Shown here piece after piece: positions 25,426 to 34,375 of a stretch of 64,000 nucleotides of DNA. The first letter of the stretch is position 1. Each line of letters starts with the position of its first letter. The translations under genes were made by a program, and so were the position numbers. The DNA is from Tardiphaga sp052076105 (lineage in GTDB: Bacteria; Pseudomonadota; Alphaproteobacteria; Rhizobiales; Xanthobacteraceae): the NCBI RefSeq assembly GCF_052076105.1, contig NZ_CP197245.1, positions 2,790,001 through 2,854,000 of the forward strand. Reading direction: 5' to 3'. The notes under the pieces were generated by a model that made no database searches, was not told the DNA's origin, and worked only from the letters and a program-made list of their open reading frames with translations.

Positions 25426-26202
25426 GTGACCCAACACTCGCGCGATACTCCGCAATTCTACCTGACGGCGCCGTCGCCGTGCCCCTATTTGCCGGGCCGG
25501 CACGAACGGAAAGTTTTCACCCATCTGGTCGGCGACAAGGCCGGCGATCTCAACGACCTTCTGACCCATGGCGGCTTCCGGCGCAGCCAGTCGATCGCCT
25601 ACCGGCCGGCCTGCGACCAGTGCCGCGCCTGCGTCTCCGTCCGTGTCATCGCCAACGAATTCAAGCCGTCGCGCAACTTTCGCAAGATCTTGGCGCGCAA
25701 TGCCGACGTGATCGGCGAGCAGCGTAACGCGGTACCGACCTCCGAACAGTATTCGGTGTTCCGCGCCTATCTCGACCAGCGCCATCGCCATGGCGGCATG
25801 GCCGACATGACCGTGCTCGATTACGCGATGATGGTGGAGGACTCGCATGTCGAGACCCGCATTATCGAATATCGCCGCCGCGGTCCCGACACCGGCATCA
25901 CCGGCCGCGGCGAGGACCTGCTCGCGGTCGCGCTGACCGATGTGCTCAGCGATGGGCTGTCGATGGTCTATTCGTTCTTCGAACCCGGCGAGGAAAGCCG
26001 TTCGCTCGGCACCTTCATGATCCTCGACCATATCGCCCGCGCCAGGCGGCTCGGCCTGCCTTATGTCTATCTCGGCTATTGGATCGATGGCTCGAAGAAG
26101 ATGGACTACAAGGGCCGCTATTTGCCGCAGCAGCGGCTGGCGCCATCAGGATGGCTGCGCGTGGATGCGACGGGCGAAACGATGCCCGAGCCGCAGGATT
26201 AG
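25426..26202 (+). CDS. bpt: Aspartate/glutamate leucyltransferase (N-end rule)
   Basis: This 258-residue protein of the ATE/BPT family transfers leucine from Leu-tRNA to N-terminal Asp or Glu, marking proteins for ClpAP. The N-terminal domain has YRPACDQCRACVSVRV with the family cysteines; the C-terminal GNAT-like domain includes LPYVYLGYWIDGSKKMDYKG. GTG 25426 (VTQHSRDTPQFYLT) gives the family N-terminus. The longer frame reads through the hairpin. It converges on mntH, with a four-base overlap of the two stop regions. Confidence 0.93.
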   Translation: MTQHSRDTPQFYLTAPSPCPYLPGRHERKVFTHLVGDKAGDLNDLLTHGGFRRSQSIAYRPACDQCRACVSVRVIANEFKPSRNFRKILARNADVIGEQRNAVPTSEQYSVFRAYLDQRHRHGGMADMTVLDYAMMVEDSHVETRIIEYRRRGPDTGITGRGEDLLAVALTDVLSDGLSMVYSFFEPGEESRSLGTFMILDHIARARRLGLPYVYLGYWIDGSKKMDYKGRYLPQQRLAPSGWLRVDATGETMPEPQD

Positions 26203-27584
26203 CCGCCCGCGAAGAAATCCACCACCAGCTTCGCATTCAGCACGATGATGACGACCGCCGTGATCGCAGCAAGTGCTGTGATCCAGCGCGGCGCGACGAA
26301 CGGTCCCATCTTGCTGCGGCTCGCCGTGAACAGTACCAGCGGCACCACAGCGAAGGGCAGCTGCAGACTCAGCACGACCTGACTGAGGATCAGGAGCTGC
26401 CCTGTCCCCTTCTCGCCGTACCAGATCGTGACAACGACGGCCGGGACGATGGCGATCATCCGCGTGATCATGCGGCGGAGCCACGGCGCCAGGCGCAGAT
26501 TGATGAAGCCTTCCATCACGATCTGGCCCGCCAGCGTTGCCGTGATCGTCGAGTTCAGACCGCAACACAGCAGCGCGATGGCAAACAAGGTCGGTGCGAG
26601 GCTTGAGCCCAGCAAGGGCGCCAGAAACGCATGTGCCTGATCGAGTTCGGCGACGTCCGTCTTGCCGGTCTTGTGGAATGTCGCAGCCGCCAGGATCAGG
26701 ATCGACGCATTGATGGTGAGCGCAAGACAAAGCGCGATGGTGGAATCGATCGTTGCGAGCTTGATCGCCTCCTTCTTCTCGGGAAGACTCTCGCCATAGC
26801 CGCGGGTCTGCACGAGACCGGAATGCAGATAGAGATTATGCGGCATCACCGTTGCGCCGAGGATACCCAGCGCCAGGAAAAGCATTTCCTTGTTGGCGAC
26901 GATCTCGGTCGTCGGCGCGAAGCCGCGGATCACCGCGCCCCAATCGGGATCGGCCATGGCAATCTGGATCGCAAAACACGCCGCGATGACGCCGAGCAGC
27001 GCCACCACGAAGGCCTCGATCCAGCGAAAGCCGAACGCCTGCAAGGCCAGGATCAGGAACACGTCGAGCGCCGTGATGATGACACCGATCTCGAGTGGAA
27101 TGCCGAATAGCAGGTTCAGGCCGATGGCGGTGCCGATGACTTCGGCCAAATCCGTCGCGGTGATCGCAATCTCCGCCGACAGCCACAGCGCCCATGACAC
27201 CACGCGCGGATAGGAATCGCGGCAAGCCTGCGCCAGATCGCGCCCCGCCCCGACGCCAAGACGCGCGCAGAGCGACTGCAGCACGATGGCCATCAGGTTG
27301 GAGACCAGCGCCACCGTCAGCAGCGCATAACCGAACTTCGAGCCACCGGCGAGCGACGTCGCCCAGTTGCCGGGGTCCATATAGCCGACCGCGACCAGGT
27401 AGCCCGGCCCGAGAAACGCCAGCAGCTTGCGCCAGAACGAGCCGTTTTTGACCGTCTGGATCGAACCGAACATGCCCGCGAGCGACGGGTCGCCCCGCCT
27501 CGAACGCCAGCCTGGCTGGTCGACAGCATCATTTGAGGCGTTCACAAGCGGCTCGGCGGTAATGGCGGGCGATTTGGCATCCAT
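26199..27584 (-). CDS. mntH: NRAMP-type Mn2+/Fe2+ transporter
   Basis: This 461-residue protein has about 11 membrane helices of the NRAMP fold. The metal-site motif of helix 1 is seen in AVGYMDPGNWATSLAGG (DPGN), and that of helix 6 in GATVMPHNLYLHSGLVQTR (MPH). It takes up manganese with protons. The start ATG 27584 gives a hydrophilic N-tail of about 50 residues. A palindromic operator candidate lies about 30 bp upstream, consistent with manganese-responsive repression by Mur in this order. Confidence 0.95.
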   Translation of the reverse strand: MDAKSPAITAEPLVNASNDAVDQPGWRSRRGDPSLAGMFGSIQTVKNGSFWRKLLAFLGPGYLVAVGYMDPGNWATSLAGGSKFGYALLTVALVSNLMAIVLQSLCARLGVGAGRDLAQACRDSYPRVVSWALWLSAEIAITATDLAEVIGTAIGLNLLFGIPLEIGVIITALDVFLILALQAFGFRWIEAFVVALLGVIAACFAIQIAMADPDWGAVIRGFAPTTEIVANKEMLFLALGILGATVMPHNLYLHSGLVQTRGYGESLPEKKEAIKLATIDSTIALCLALTINASILILAAATFHKTGKTDVAELDQAHAFLAPLLGSSLAPTLFAIALLCCGLNSTITATLAGQIVMEGFINLRLAPWLRRMITRMIAIVPAVVVTIWYGEKGTGQLLILSQVVLSLQLPFAVVPLVLFTASRSKMGPFVAPRWITALAAITAVVIIVLNAKLVVDFFAGG

Positions 27585-27613
27585 TCCGCCAAGATGGCCG
27601 ATATTCGAGCTTA

Positions 27614-27630
27614 TTGCAACTCATTTGCAA
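27614..27630 (-). promoter_or_regulatory. Candidate Mur (manganese-responsive) box of mntH
   Basis: TTGCAACTCATTTGCAA is an imperfect palindrome with TTGCAA half-sites 30-46 bp upstream of the mntH ATG. Alphaproteobacterial Mur sites upstream of mntH and sitA are TGCAA-rich palindromes, so the match is suggestive. Confidence 0.5.
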
Positions 27631-27779
27631 GTGCATCTGGCCGTCGATTTAGACCATCGGATTTCGATTCCGAGGCCCGGCGGAACAGATGCCTCTTAAT
27701 CACCGGCTCCACCTTGTCAGTTAACGGGTGGCTGCACCGAGCCTGAGCGGAGATGCTGATTTCAAATCCAGGAATCGCC

Positions 27780-29039
27780 ATGACCCACTCGCCTACCGAC
27801 CGATTGCCCCCGACCTTCAACCGCCTCGCCTGGTCGAACCTCGCGGCGCAGTCGGCCGAGCAGATCGCGCTGGCGGCGGCGCCGATCGTCGCCGTGCTGT
27901 TGCTCGGCGTCGGCGAAGGCCAGACCGGATTGCTGCAGACCGCGCTGACCCTGCCCTTCGTGCTGTTTGCCATTCCCGCCGGCCTGCTCGCCGATCGCAT
28001 GTCGCGCCGCACCCTGATGGCCGGAGCCGAGGCGCTGCGCGCGATCGCACTGTTGCTGACCCTGGCACTGATCTGGTTCGGCGCGCTGACGATGCCGCTG
28101 CTGGCCTTGCTCGGCTTCGTCGCGGTGTGCGGCACCGTGGCCTACAGCGTCGCCGCGCCGTCGCTCGTGCCATCGCTGGTCGTGCCGCAATTGCTCGGCG
28201 CGGCGAATGCGCGGATCGAACTCGCGCGCACCGTAGCCTTTGCGAGCGGTCCTGCCATCGGCGGCGCGCTTGTTGGCTTCGTCGGCGCCGCGCCTGCCTT
28301 TGGCTTTGCCGCAGCGCTGTCGATCATCGCTGTCACCTTGCTATCGGGCATCCACGAGCCCCCGCGCGCAACCGTCCAACAGCGCAAGCCGATGCAGGAT
28401 ATCGTCGAAGGCCTCTCCTTCGTCTGTTATCACCAGTATTTGCGGCCGGTCTTCATCACGCAATTCATCTTCAGCGCCGCGTCCTTCATGGTGCTGGCGG
28501 TCTTCGTGCCTTACGCGGTTCGCCGTCTCGGCCTTTCCGCCTCCGGCGTCGGCGTGACACTCGCGATGTATGGCGTCGGCATGGTGATCGGCGCCCTGCT
28601 GGCGACGCGCGTGATGAATCGGCTGCCGTTCGGCACCGTGATCGCGCTCGGCCCCGTCACCGGTTTCGTCGCCTCCGTCGTGATGGCACTGACCACCTGG
28701 ATCCCTTCGCCGGCTTTGGCCGGCCTCAGCTTCTTCCTGCTCGGCGTCGGCCCGATCCTGTGGGTGATCTCCACGGCGACGTTGCGACAATCCGTAACGC
28801 CGCCGAGCCTGCTCGGACGCGTCTCGGCGATCAACATCCTGAGCTATGGCGCCCGTCCGATCGGAACCGGCATCGCTGCCATTATCGGCGGGCTCTATCA
28901 CGCGGAGGCTTGCCTCTACCTCGCCGTCGCAGGCTTCGCCTGGCAGGCCGTGGTGATCCTGACTTCGCCTGCAGCGACACTGGAACGGCAGCCGGACATG
29001 GTCGGCGATGTGACCGGATACGTTCCGACGAAAGTCTAG
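27780..29039 (+). CDS. MFS transporter (DHA3-like)
   Basis: This 419-residue, 12-helix permease has an MFS loop motif GLLADRMSRRTLMAGAEALR and a helix-5-like segment ARTVAFASGPAIGGALVG. The pattern resembles EntS/MefA-type exporters of macrolides or siderophores; the substrate is unknown. ATG 27780 (MTHSPTD) with AGGA upstream is preferred; an in-frame ATG at 27753 is the alternative. It is divergent to mntH and shares its upstream region. Confidence 0.85.
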   Translation: MTHSPTDRLPPTFNRLAWSNLAAQSAEQIALAAAPIVAVLLLGVGEGQTGLLQTALTLPFVLFAIPAGLLADRMSRRTLMAGAEALRAIALLLTLALIWFGALTMPLLALLGFVAVCGTVAYSVAAPSLVPSLVVPQLLGAANARIELARTVAFASGPAIGGALVGFVGAAPAFGFAAALSIIAVTLLSGIHEPPRATVQQRKPMQDIVEGLSFVCYHQYLRPVFITQFIFSAASFMVLAVFVPYAVRRLGLSASGVGVTLAMYGVGMVIGALLATRVMNRLPFGTVIALGPVTGFVASVVMALTTWIPSPALAGLSFFLLGVGPILWVISTATLRQSVTPPSLLGRVSAINILSYGARPIGTGIAAIIGGLYHAEACLYLAVAGFAWQAVVILTSPAATLERQPDMVGDVTGYVPTKV

Positions 29040-29237
29040 CAGGCTTGGTGTCGTTCATCTGTAGTTCGCACTCGCTCACGATCTCCCCGCACCGCAGCAC
29101 GGATAGTTAGTGTAGTTGCGCCGCGTCGAAGCGTCGCAGCAAAGCGAACTTTCTTGCCAAAACTGCAAGCAAGCCTTTGTCTTACCGCCAATCAACAAGG
29201 TCAGTCCGCAAAAGGACGACCATTCGGGGAGAACACA

Positions 29238-30371
29238 ATGGCTTCATCCAAGGACAGGACTCCGTCTCGGCGCCGCTTTCTGAAGGTCGCCACCGCCGGC
29301 GCGGCTGCAAGCGTCGTGGCACCAGCGATCGCGCAGGCGCAGGGACCGATCAATATGCGCTGGCAGAGCACATGGCCGGCCAAGGACATCTTCCACGAAT
29401 ACGCGCTCGACTACGCCAAGAAGGTCAACGACATGACCGGCGGCGACCTCAAGATCGAGGTGCTTCCGGCCGGCGCCGTTGTCCCGGCCTTTGGCCTGCT
29501 CGATGCCGTCTCCAAAGGCACGCTCGACGGCGGCCACGGCGTGATGGTCTATCACTACGGCAAGCAGACCGCGCTGGCGCTGTGGGGTTCCGGCCCGGCC
29601 TATGCGATGGACGCCAACATGCTGCTAGCCTGGCACAAATTCGGCGGCGGCAAGGAGCTTCTGGCCAAGCTCTATGCGTCGATCGGCGCGAATGTGGTGT
29701 CGCTGCCTTACGGGCCGATGCCGACCCAGCCGCTTGGCTGGTTCAAGAAGCCGGTGCAAAAGGCCGAAGACCTCAAGGGCGTGAAATTCCGCACGGTCGG
29801 CATTTCCATCGACGTGTTCACTGGTCTGGGCGCCGCGGTGAATGCGCTGCCCGGCGGCGAAATCGTCTCGGCGATGGATCGCGGCCTGCTCGATGCGGCC
29901 GAATTCAACAACGCCTCGTCGGATCGCATCCTCGGTTTCCCCGACGTTTCCAAGGTCTGCATGCTGCAGAGCTACCACCAGAACGCCGAACAGTTCGAGA
30001 TCCTGTTCAACAAGACCAAATACGACGCCCTGCCCGAGAAGCTGCGGGCGATCATTTCGGGCGCCGCCGAGGCAGCCGGTCAGGAAATGTCCTGGAAGGC
30101 CATCGACCGCTACTCGCAGGACTACGCGGACCTGCAGGGCAAGGACAAGGTCAAGTTCTACAAGACGCCGGACTCGATCCTGCAGAAGCAGCTCGAAGTC
30201 TATGACGAGGTCGTCGCCAAGAAGTCGGCTGAAAATCCCCTGTTCAAGGAGATCTCCGAGTCCCAGCAGGCCTTCGCCAAGCGGGCTACGCAGTGGGAGC
30301 AGGACACGGTCGTGAATCGTCGCATGGCCTATAACCACTACTTCGGCCCGAACGCGAAGAAGAAGACCTGA
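29238..30371 (+). CDS. TRAP transporter substrate-binding protein (DctP family)
   Basis: This 377-residue periplasmic protein starts with a twin-arginine signal (SRRRFLKVATAGAAASVV, cleavage after AIAQA). The mature part matches the DctP family related to TakP, which binds 2-oxo acids or other carboxylates, and includes the substrate-contact region DLKGVKFRTVG and the ligand-site segment ALPGGEIVSAMDRGLLDAAE. ATG 29238 has GGGGAGA upstream; the longer frame has no signal peptide at its start. It is the first gene of a complete TRAP operon. Confidence 0.93.
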   Translation: MASSKDRTPSRRRFLKVATAGAAASVVAPAIAQAQGPINMRWQSTWPAKDIFHEYALDYAKKVNDMTGGDLKIEVLPAGAVVPAFGLLDAVSKGTLDGGHGVMVYHYGKQTALALWGSGPAYAMDANMLLAWHKFGGGKELLAKLYASIGANVVSLPYGPMPTQPLGWFKKPVQKAEDLKGVKFRTVGISIDVFTGLGAAVNALPGGEIVSAMDRGLLDAAEFNNASSDRILGFPDVSKVCMLQSYHQNAEQFEILFNKTKYDALPEKLRAIISGAAEAAGQEMSWKAIDRYSQDYADLQGKDKVKFYKTPDSILQKQLEVYDEVVAKKSAENPLFKEISESQQAFAKRATQWEQDTVVNRRMAYNHYFGPNAKKKT

Positions 30372-30393
30372 CGCCATCAGGCGCACGTACCCT

Positions 30394-30424
30394 GCATCGT
30401 CCGGGACCTGCTCCCGGATGATGC
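30394..30424 (+). terminator. Stem-loop between dctP and dctQ (possible attenuator)
   Basis: A 13-bp stem with one G-T pair (GCATCGTCCGGGA / TCCCGGATGATGC) and a 5-base loop, followed by TTTGCTG, lies 22 bp after the binding-protein stop. It could stabilise the upstream mRNA or reduce read-through, giving more binding protein than permease. Confidence 0.6.
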
Positions 30425-30489
30425 TTTGCTGTTGCCTGATATCGCCGACCTCCACCTGCCCATATGTTCTGTAGACTGGCCACCATGAA

Positions 30490-31158
30490 ATGACTGCCGA
30501 GCGCTTCCTGCATTCCATTGACGGTATCAGCACATTCACCGGCAAGGCCGCGGCCTGGCTCATTCTGGGATTGATGGGCCTCGTCTGCGCCGAAGTATTC
30601 AAGCGCTATATGCTGAACATGCCGACGGCATGGATCTTCGACGCGTCGAACATGCTCTATGGCACGCTGTTCATGCTGTGCGGCGCCTATACGCTGGCGC
30701 AGAACGGCCATGTCCGCGGCGACTTTCTATACAGCTCGATGCGGCCGCGCACGCAGGCCTCGCTCGACCTCGTGCTCTACATTGTGTTCTTCCTGCCAGG
30801 CATTGCAGCGCTGGTCTATGCGGGCTGGGACTATGCGGGCGACAGCTGGCGCATCCGCGAGCATTCCAACGTCACGGCGGACGGACCGCCCGTCTATCAT
30901 TTCAAGGCGATGATCCCGCTGGCCGGCGCATTGCTGATGTTACAGGGCCTCGCCGAAATCACCCGTGCCGTGATTTGCCTGAAGACGGGCGTGTGGCCGA
31001 GCCGGCTCAAGGACGTGTCCGAAATCGATGTCGTCGAGGAGCAGCTCGCCCATAGCGAATACGTCGATGACGACGTGCGCAGGAATGCCATCGCGCAGGC
31101 GCAGGAGATCGAGGAAAGCGCGCGCCAGCGCGGCATGGGTGGGGAGACGCAGAAATGA
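30490..31158 (+). CDS. TRAP transporter small permease (DctQ family)
   Basis: This 222-residue protein has four hydrophobic segments (AAWLILGLMGLVCAEVFKRY; MLYGTLFMLCGAYTLAQNG; LDLVLYIVFFLPGIAALVYA; MIPLAGALLMLQGLAEITRA) as expected for DctQ. The HVRGDFLYS stretch is typical. The hydrophilic C-terminal tail of about 50 residues is long and charged. It overlaps dctM by four bases (ATGA), indicating translational coupling. Confidence 0.9.
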   Translation: MTAERFLHSIDGISTFTGKAAAWLILGLMGLVCAEVFKRYMLNMPTAWIFDASNMLYGTLFMLCGAYTLAQNGHVRGDFLYSSMRPRTQASLDLVLYIVFFLPGIAALVYAGWDYAGDSWRIREHSNVTADGPPVYHFKAMIPLAGALLMLQGLAEITRAVICLKTGVWPSRLKDVSEIDVVEEQLAHSEYVDDDVRRNAIAQAQEIEESARQRGMGGETQK

Positions 31159-33017
31159 GCGATCCTGCACTCGGCCTCCTGATGCTCGGCCTCATCGTTG
31201 TCGTGATCATGCTGGGCTTCCCCACAGCCTTCACGCTGATGGGTCTCGGCATGTTCTTTGGCTTCTTCGCCTATTACCGCGCAGGCGAATCCTGGGCCGA
31301 CAACCACATCTTCGATCTAATGGTCCAGCGCACCTATGGCGCCATGACCAACGACGTCCTGATCTCCATCCCGCTCTTCGTGCTGATGGGTTATGTGATG
31401 GAACGCGGCGCGCTGGTCGACAAGATGTTCTATTCGATCCAGCTCGCCTTCCGCCGCGTCCCGGCCTCGCTGGCGGTGGCGACGCTGATTGTCTGCACAT
31501 TCTGGGGTATCGCTTCCGGTCTGGTCGGCGCCGTCGTCGTACTGATGGGCGTGATCGCCTTCAACCCGATGCTGAAGGCGGGCTATGACGTCAAGCTGGC
31601 GTCCGGCGTCATCACGGCCGGCGGCACGCTGGGCATCCTGATCCCGCCATCGGTGATGATCATCGTCTATGCCGCCGTCGCCGGACAGTCTGTCGTGAAG
31701 CTCTATGCCGCGGCAATGTTTCCAGGCTTCTTCCTGGCCTTCCTCTATCTCGTCTACATCATCGGCTGGGCGCTGCTGAACCCGAAGATCGCGCCGAAGC
31801 TGCCCGAGAGCGAAACACGCGTGCCCGTCCGGCCATGGATCGCCGATCTGCAGCAAGCCTATTCGCGCAAGATGCTGCCGGCCTTGCTGACGGCTGCCGT
31901 GGCGCCGTCGCGTGCCATGGCGCTGACCATGGACGGCGCGCGGGTCAACTACACGACGATCCTGAAGAATCTCGGCTTTGCTTTGGTGCCGCTGGTCCTG
32001 GCGCTGGCCACGCTATGGGCCGCATGGTGGTATGTCGTCATCCATCCGCAGCCCGACGCCCCTGCGCCCGCCGCGATTACCGAGCGGGTTCAGCCCGGCG
32101 ATGCCGGCACGGCCGCACCTGAAGAAGAAAAATTGGAGGAGCTCGGCGCCGCCCAGTCCGGCTCGGCGAAACAGAGCGAACCGGAAGTGCTGCAGCAGAT
32201 GGGCAATGCCGATCTGCAAAACCGTCCGACGAATGCGCCGGTCGATGCCGGACCGCCGCCGGAATTCTACACCTACTTCGCCTTCACGGCGGCCATCATC
32301 GCTCTCATGCTGTTCTATTATTACTGGACCATGGGCGCCGCGCAGTTCGAGGTACTGCGGCTCCTGACATCGTCCGTCATGCCACTCGGCATTCTGACCG
32401 CTGTCGTCTTGGCCGTGATCCTGCTCGGCATCACCACGGCAACGGAGTCCGCCGCTGTCGGCGCTGCCGGCGCGTTCTTGCTTGCCTTCCAGGCGCGCAC
32501 GCTGGACTGGAAGCGCACCAAGGAGGCCGTGTTCCTGACCGCCAAGACCACCTCCATGGTGTGCTGGCTGTTCGTCGGTTCGGCGCTCTTTTCCGCAGTG
32601 TTCGCCATTCTCGGCGGACAGGCGCTGCTGGAGAGCTGGGTGCTGTCGCTGAACCTGACGCCGGTCCAGTTCATGATCCTGTCGCAGGCGATCATCTTCA
32701 TCCTCGGCTGGCCGCTGGAATGGACGGAGATCATCGTGATCTTCGTGCCGATCTTCCTGCCGATGCTGAAGCATTTCGGCATCGACCCGATCTTGTGGGG
32801 TGTGCTCGTTTTCGTGAACCTGCAGGCCGCCTTCCTGTCGCCGCCGGTCGCAATGTCCGCCTTCTATCTGAAGGGCGTCGCGCCATCGCATGTGACGCTG
32901 AACCAGATCTTCTCCGGCATGATGCCCTATATGGTCATCGTCATCATCTGCATGGTGCTGATGTATATCTGGCCCGGCCTGACGCTGTGGCTGCCGAATT
33001 ACCTGTACGGCAACTGA
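31155..33017 (+). CDS. TRAP transporter large permease (DctM family) with a long internal insertion
   Basis: This 620-residue protein begins like normal DctM (GLIVVVIMLGFPTAFTLMGLG, later TAGGTLGILIPPSVMIIVYA) and ends with the second half (TTATESAAVGAAGAFLLAFQ to LWLPNYLYGN). Between them, roughly residues 240-400, lies an unusual insert with two extra hydrophobic segments and a Pro/Ala/Glu-rich, presumably extramembrane loop (KLEELGAAQSGSAKQ). Typical DctM is about 430 residues. The small permease is still a separate gene, so this is not a DctQ-DctM fusion. Confidence 0.9.
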   Translation: MSDPALGLLMLGLIVVVIMLGFPTAFTLMGLGMFFGFFAYYRAGESWADNHIFDLMVQRTYGAMTNDVLISIPLFVLMGYVMERGALVDKMFYSIQLAFRRVPASLAVATLIVCTFWGIASGLVGAVVVLMGVIAFNPMLKAGYDVKLASGVITAGGTLGILIPPSVMIIVYAAVAGQSVVKLYAAAMFPGFFLAFLYLVYIIGWALLNPKIAPKLPESETRVPVRPWIADLQQAYSRKMLPALLTAAVAPSRAMALTMDGARVNYTTILKNLGFALVPLVLALATLWAAWWYVVIHPQPDAPAPAAITERVQPGDAGTAAPEEEKLEELGAAQSGSAKQSEPEVLQQMGNADLQNRPTNAPVDAGPPPEFYTYFAFTAAIIALMLFYYYWTMGAAQFEVLRLLTSSVMPLGILTAVVLAVILLGITTATESAAVGAAGAFLLAFQARTLDWKRTKEAVFLTAKTTSMVCWLFVGSALFSAVFAILGGQALLESWVLSLNLTPVQFMILSQAIIFILGWPLEWTEIIVIFVPIFLPMLKHFGIDPILWGVLVFVNLQAAFLSPPVAMSAFYLKGVAPSHVTLNQIFSGMMPYMVIVIICMVLMYIWPGLTLWLPNYLYGN

Positions 33018-33030
33018 TCCATCAGCCTCG

Positions 33031-33057
33031 ACCGCCGCCGCCGGAAAACGCGGCGGT
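33031..33057 (+). terminator. Weak stem-loop after the TRAP operon
   Basis: An 8-bp GC stem (ACCGCCGC / GCGGCGGT) with a loop of 11 bases lies 14 bp after the dctM stop. It lacks a T-run, so it is only a candidate terminator. Confidence 0.4.
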
Positions 33058-33116
33058 GGCATGCCCGTCCTCCCGGAATACCGCATGACTGCCCTGCTCT
33101 TTGCAGGCCTCTTTAT

Positions 33117-33151
33117 ATGATGTACATCATCTATAAAATGAGGATCATCAT
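33117..33151 (+). promoter_or_regulatory. Tandem palindromic operators at the Bcr/CflA-type exporter start
   Basis: A perfect 14-bp palindrome ATGATGTACATCAT (33117-33130) is followed 21 bp later by the related ATGAGGATCATCAT (33138-33151), which abuts the start codon. Two helical turns of spacing place both on one DNA face. A TATAAA lies between them at 33133. This arrangement suggests repression by a dimeric regulator (a PadR- or TetR-like protein is possible), not encoded nearby. Confidence 0.6.
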
Positions 33152-34375
33152 ATGACCGACCGCACGGCTGACGCCATGGCAGACACCCCGCAGGAAGCAT
33201 CCTCCACCGCGCTGCAGATCGCGGTGCTGGCGGCGCTAGCCTCCATAGGCACGCTCGCCACCAACATCCTGCTACCATCCCTGCCGCAGATGGCGATCGC
33301 GTTGAATGTGACGACACCGGCAGTGACGGCGTCGATCACGGTGTTCCTTGTCGTCTTCGCACTCGGGCAATTGGTGGTGGGCCCGATCTCGGACCGCTAC
33401 GGGCGCCGCATTCCCGTATTGGCTGGCTTCGCCATTTTCATCGCCGGCAGCATTTGGTGCGGATTGTCGAGCGAGCTTCCGTCATTGCTCGTCGGCCGCG
33501 CGATTCAGGCCGTGGGCGCCTGTTCGACTTCGGTGCTGTCACGCGCCATTGCACGCGATCTCTACAGTGGTCAGGCGCTCGCGCGGGCACTGACGCTCGT
33601 CATGATCGCGCAGGCGGCTGCGCCCGGCTTCTCGCCGCTGCTCGGCGGCGGGCTTGACCACTTCTTCGGCTGGCGTTCGGACTTTGTCTTCGTGGGCATC
33701 TTCGCGCTGCTCTCGGCGCTGGCCTTCACCGTCATCCTCGGCGAAACCCACAATGCCACGCGTATCCCGCTTAATCCGATCGCCATTGGCACTACCTATG
33801 GCAAGCTGTCGACGAACCGGCACTTCCTGATCCCAGCGGCCACGGTCAGCCTGATCATGGGCGGGCTGTTCTCGATGTTCTCTGCCGCGCCGCGCATCCT
33901 GATTGAAGGATACGGCTTCACGCCGATCGCGCTCGGCCTGTTCTTTGCCGGCACGGTGATGGTCGTGTTCGGGTCGGGCATGCTGGCCGCACGTCTGGCG
34001 CCGCGCTTCGGTCTGGAACGTGCGATCCGTTACGGCTTGCTTATCGCATGTCTCGGCGGCATCGCCATCGTCGCAACCGCCTATCTCCACGCCAATGTCG
34101 CGACCTTCATCGCCGCGACCTGCGTCTTCCTGCTCGGCATGGGCGTCGTCAATCCGCTCGGCACCGCACAGGCGCTATCGCCGTTCGGCACACATGCGGG
34201 CGCCGCTTCCGCCCTGCTCGGCTTCTGGCAGATGACTGGCGCTGCCATCGGGGTATTTCTTGTCGCAACAATCGTGCCGGACGCCTTGCAGGCACTCGGT
34301 ATCGTTCTGACCGGCGGCTGCCTGCTGGCGATCCTGCTCTATGCGATGCGCCCGCGCGCGCCTGCGACTGGCTAG
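33152..34375 (+). CDS. Bcr/CflA-type MFS drug exporter
   Basis: This 407-residue, 12-helix transporter shows DHA1 hallmarks: LPSLPQMAIALNVTTPAVTA in helix 1, the loop GPISDRYGRRIPVLAGF and the helix-4 segment GRAIQAVGACSTSVLSRAI. It most resembles the Bcr/CflA family exporting bicyclomycin, chloramphenicol or similar. Its stop codon shares bases with the stop of the convergent cyclase (CTAG at 34372-34375). Tandem palindromes upstream suggest inducible expression. Confidence 0.9.
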   Translation: MTDRTADAMADTPQEASSTALQIAVLAALASIGTLATNILLPSLPQMAIALNVTTPAVTASITVFLVVFALGQLVVGPISDRYGRRIPVLAGFAIFIAGSIWCGLSSELPSLLVGRAIQAVGACSTSVLSRAIARDLYSGQALARALTLVMIAQAAAPGFSPLLGGGLDHFFGWRSDFVFVGIFALLSALAFTVILGETHNATRIPLNPIAIGTTYGKLSTNRHFLIPAATVSLIMGGLFSMFSAAPRILIEGYGFTPIALGLFFAGTVMVVFGSGMLAARLAPRFGLERAIRYGLLIACLGGIAIVATAYLHANVATFIAATCVFLLGMGVVNPLGTAQALSPFGTHAGAASALLGFWQMTGAAIGVFLVATIVPDALQALGIVLTGGCLLAILLYAMRPRAPATG

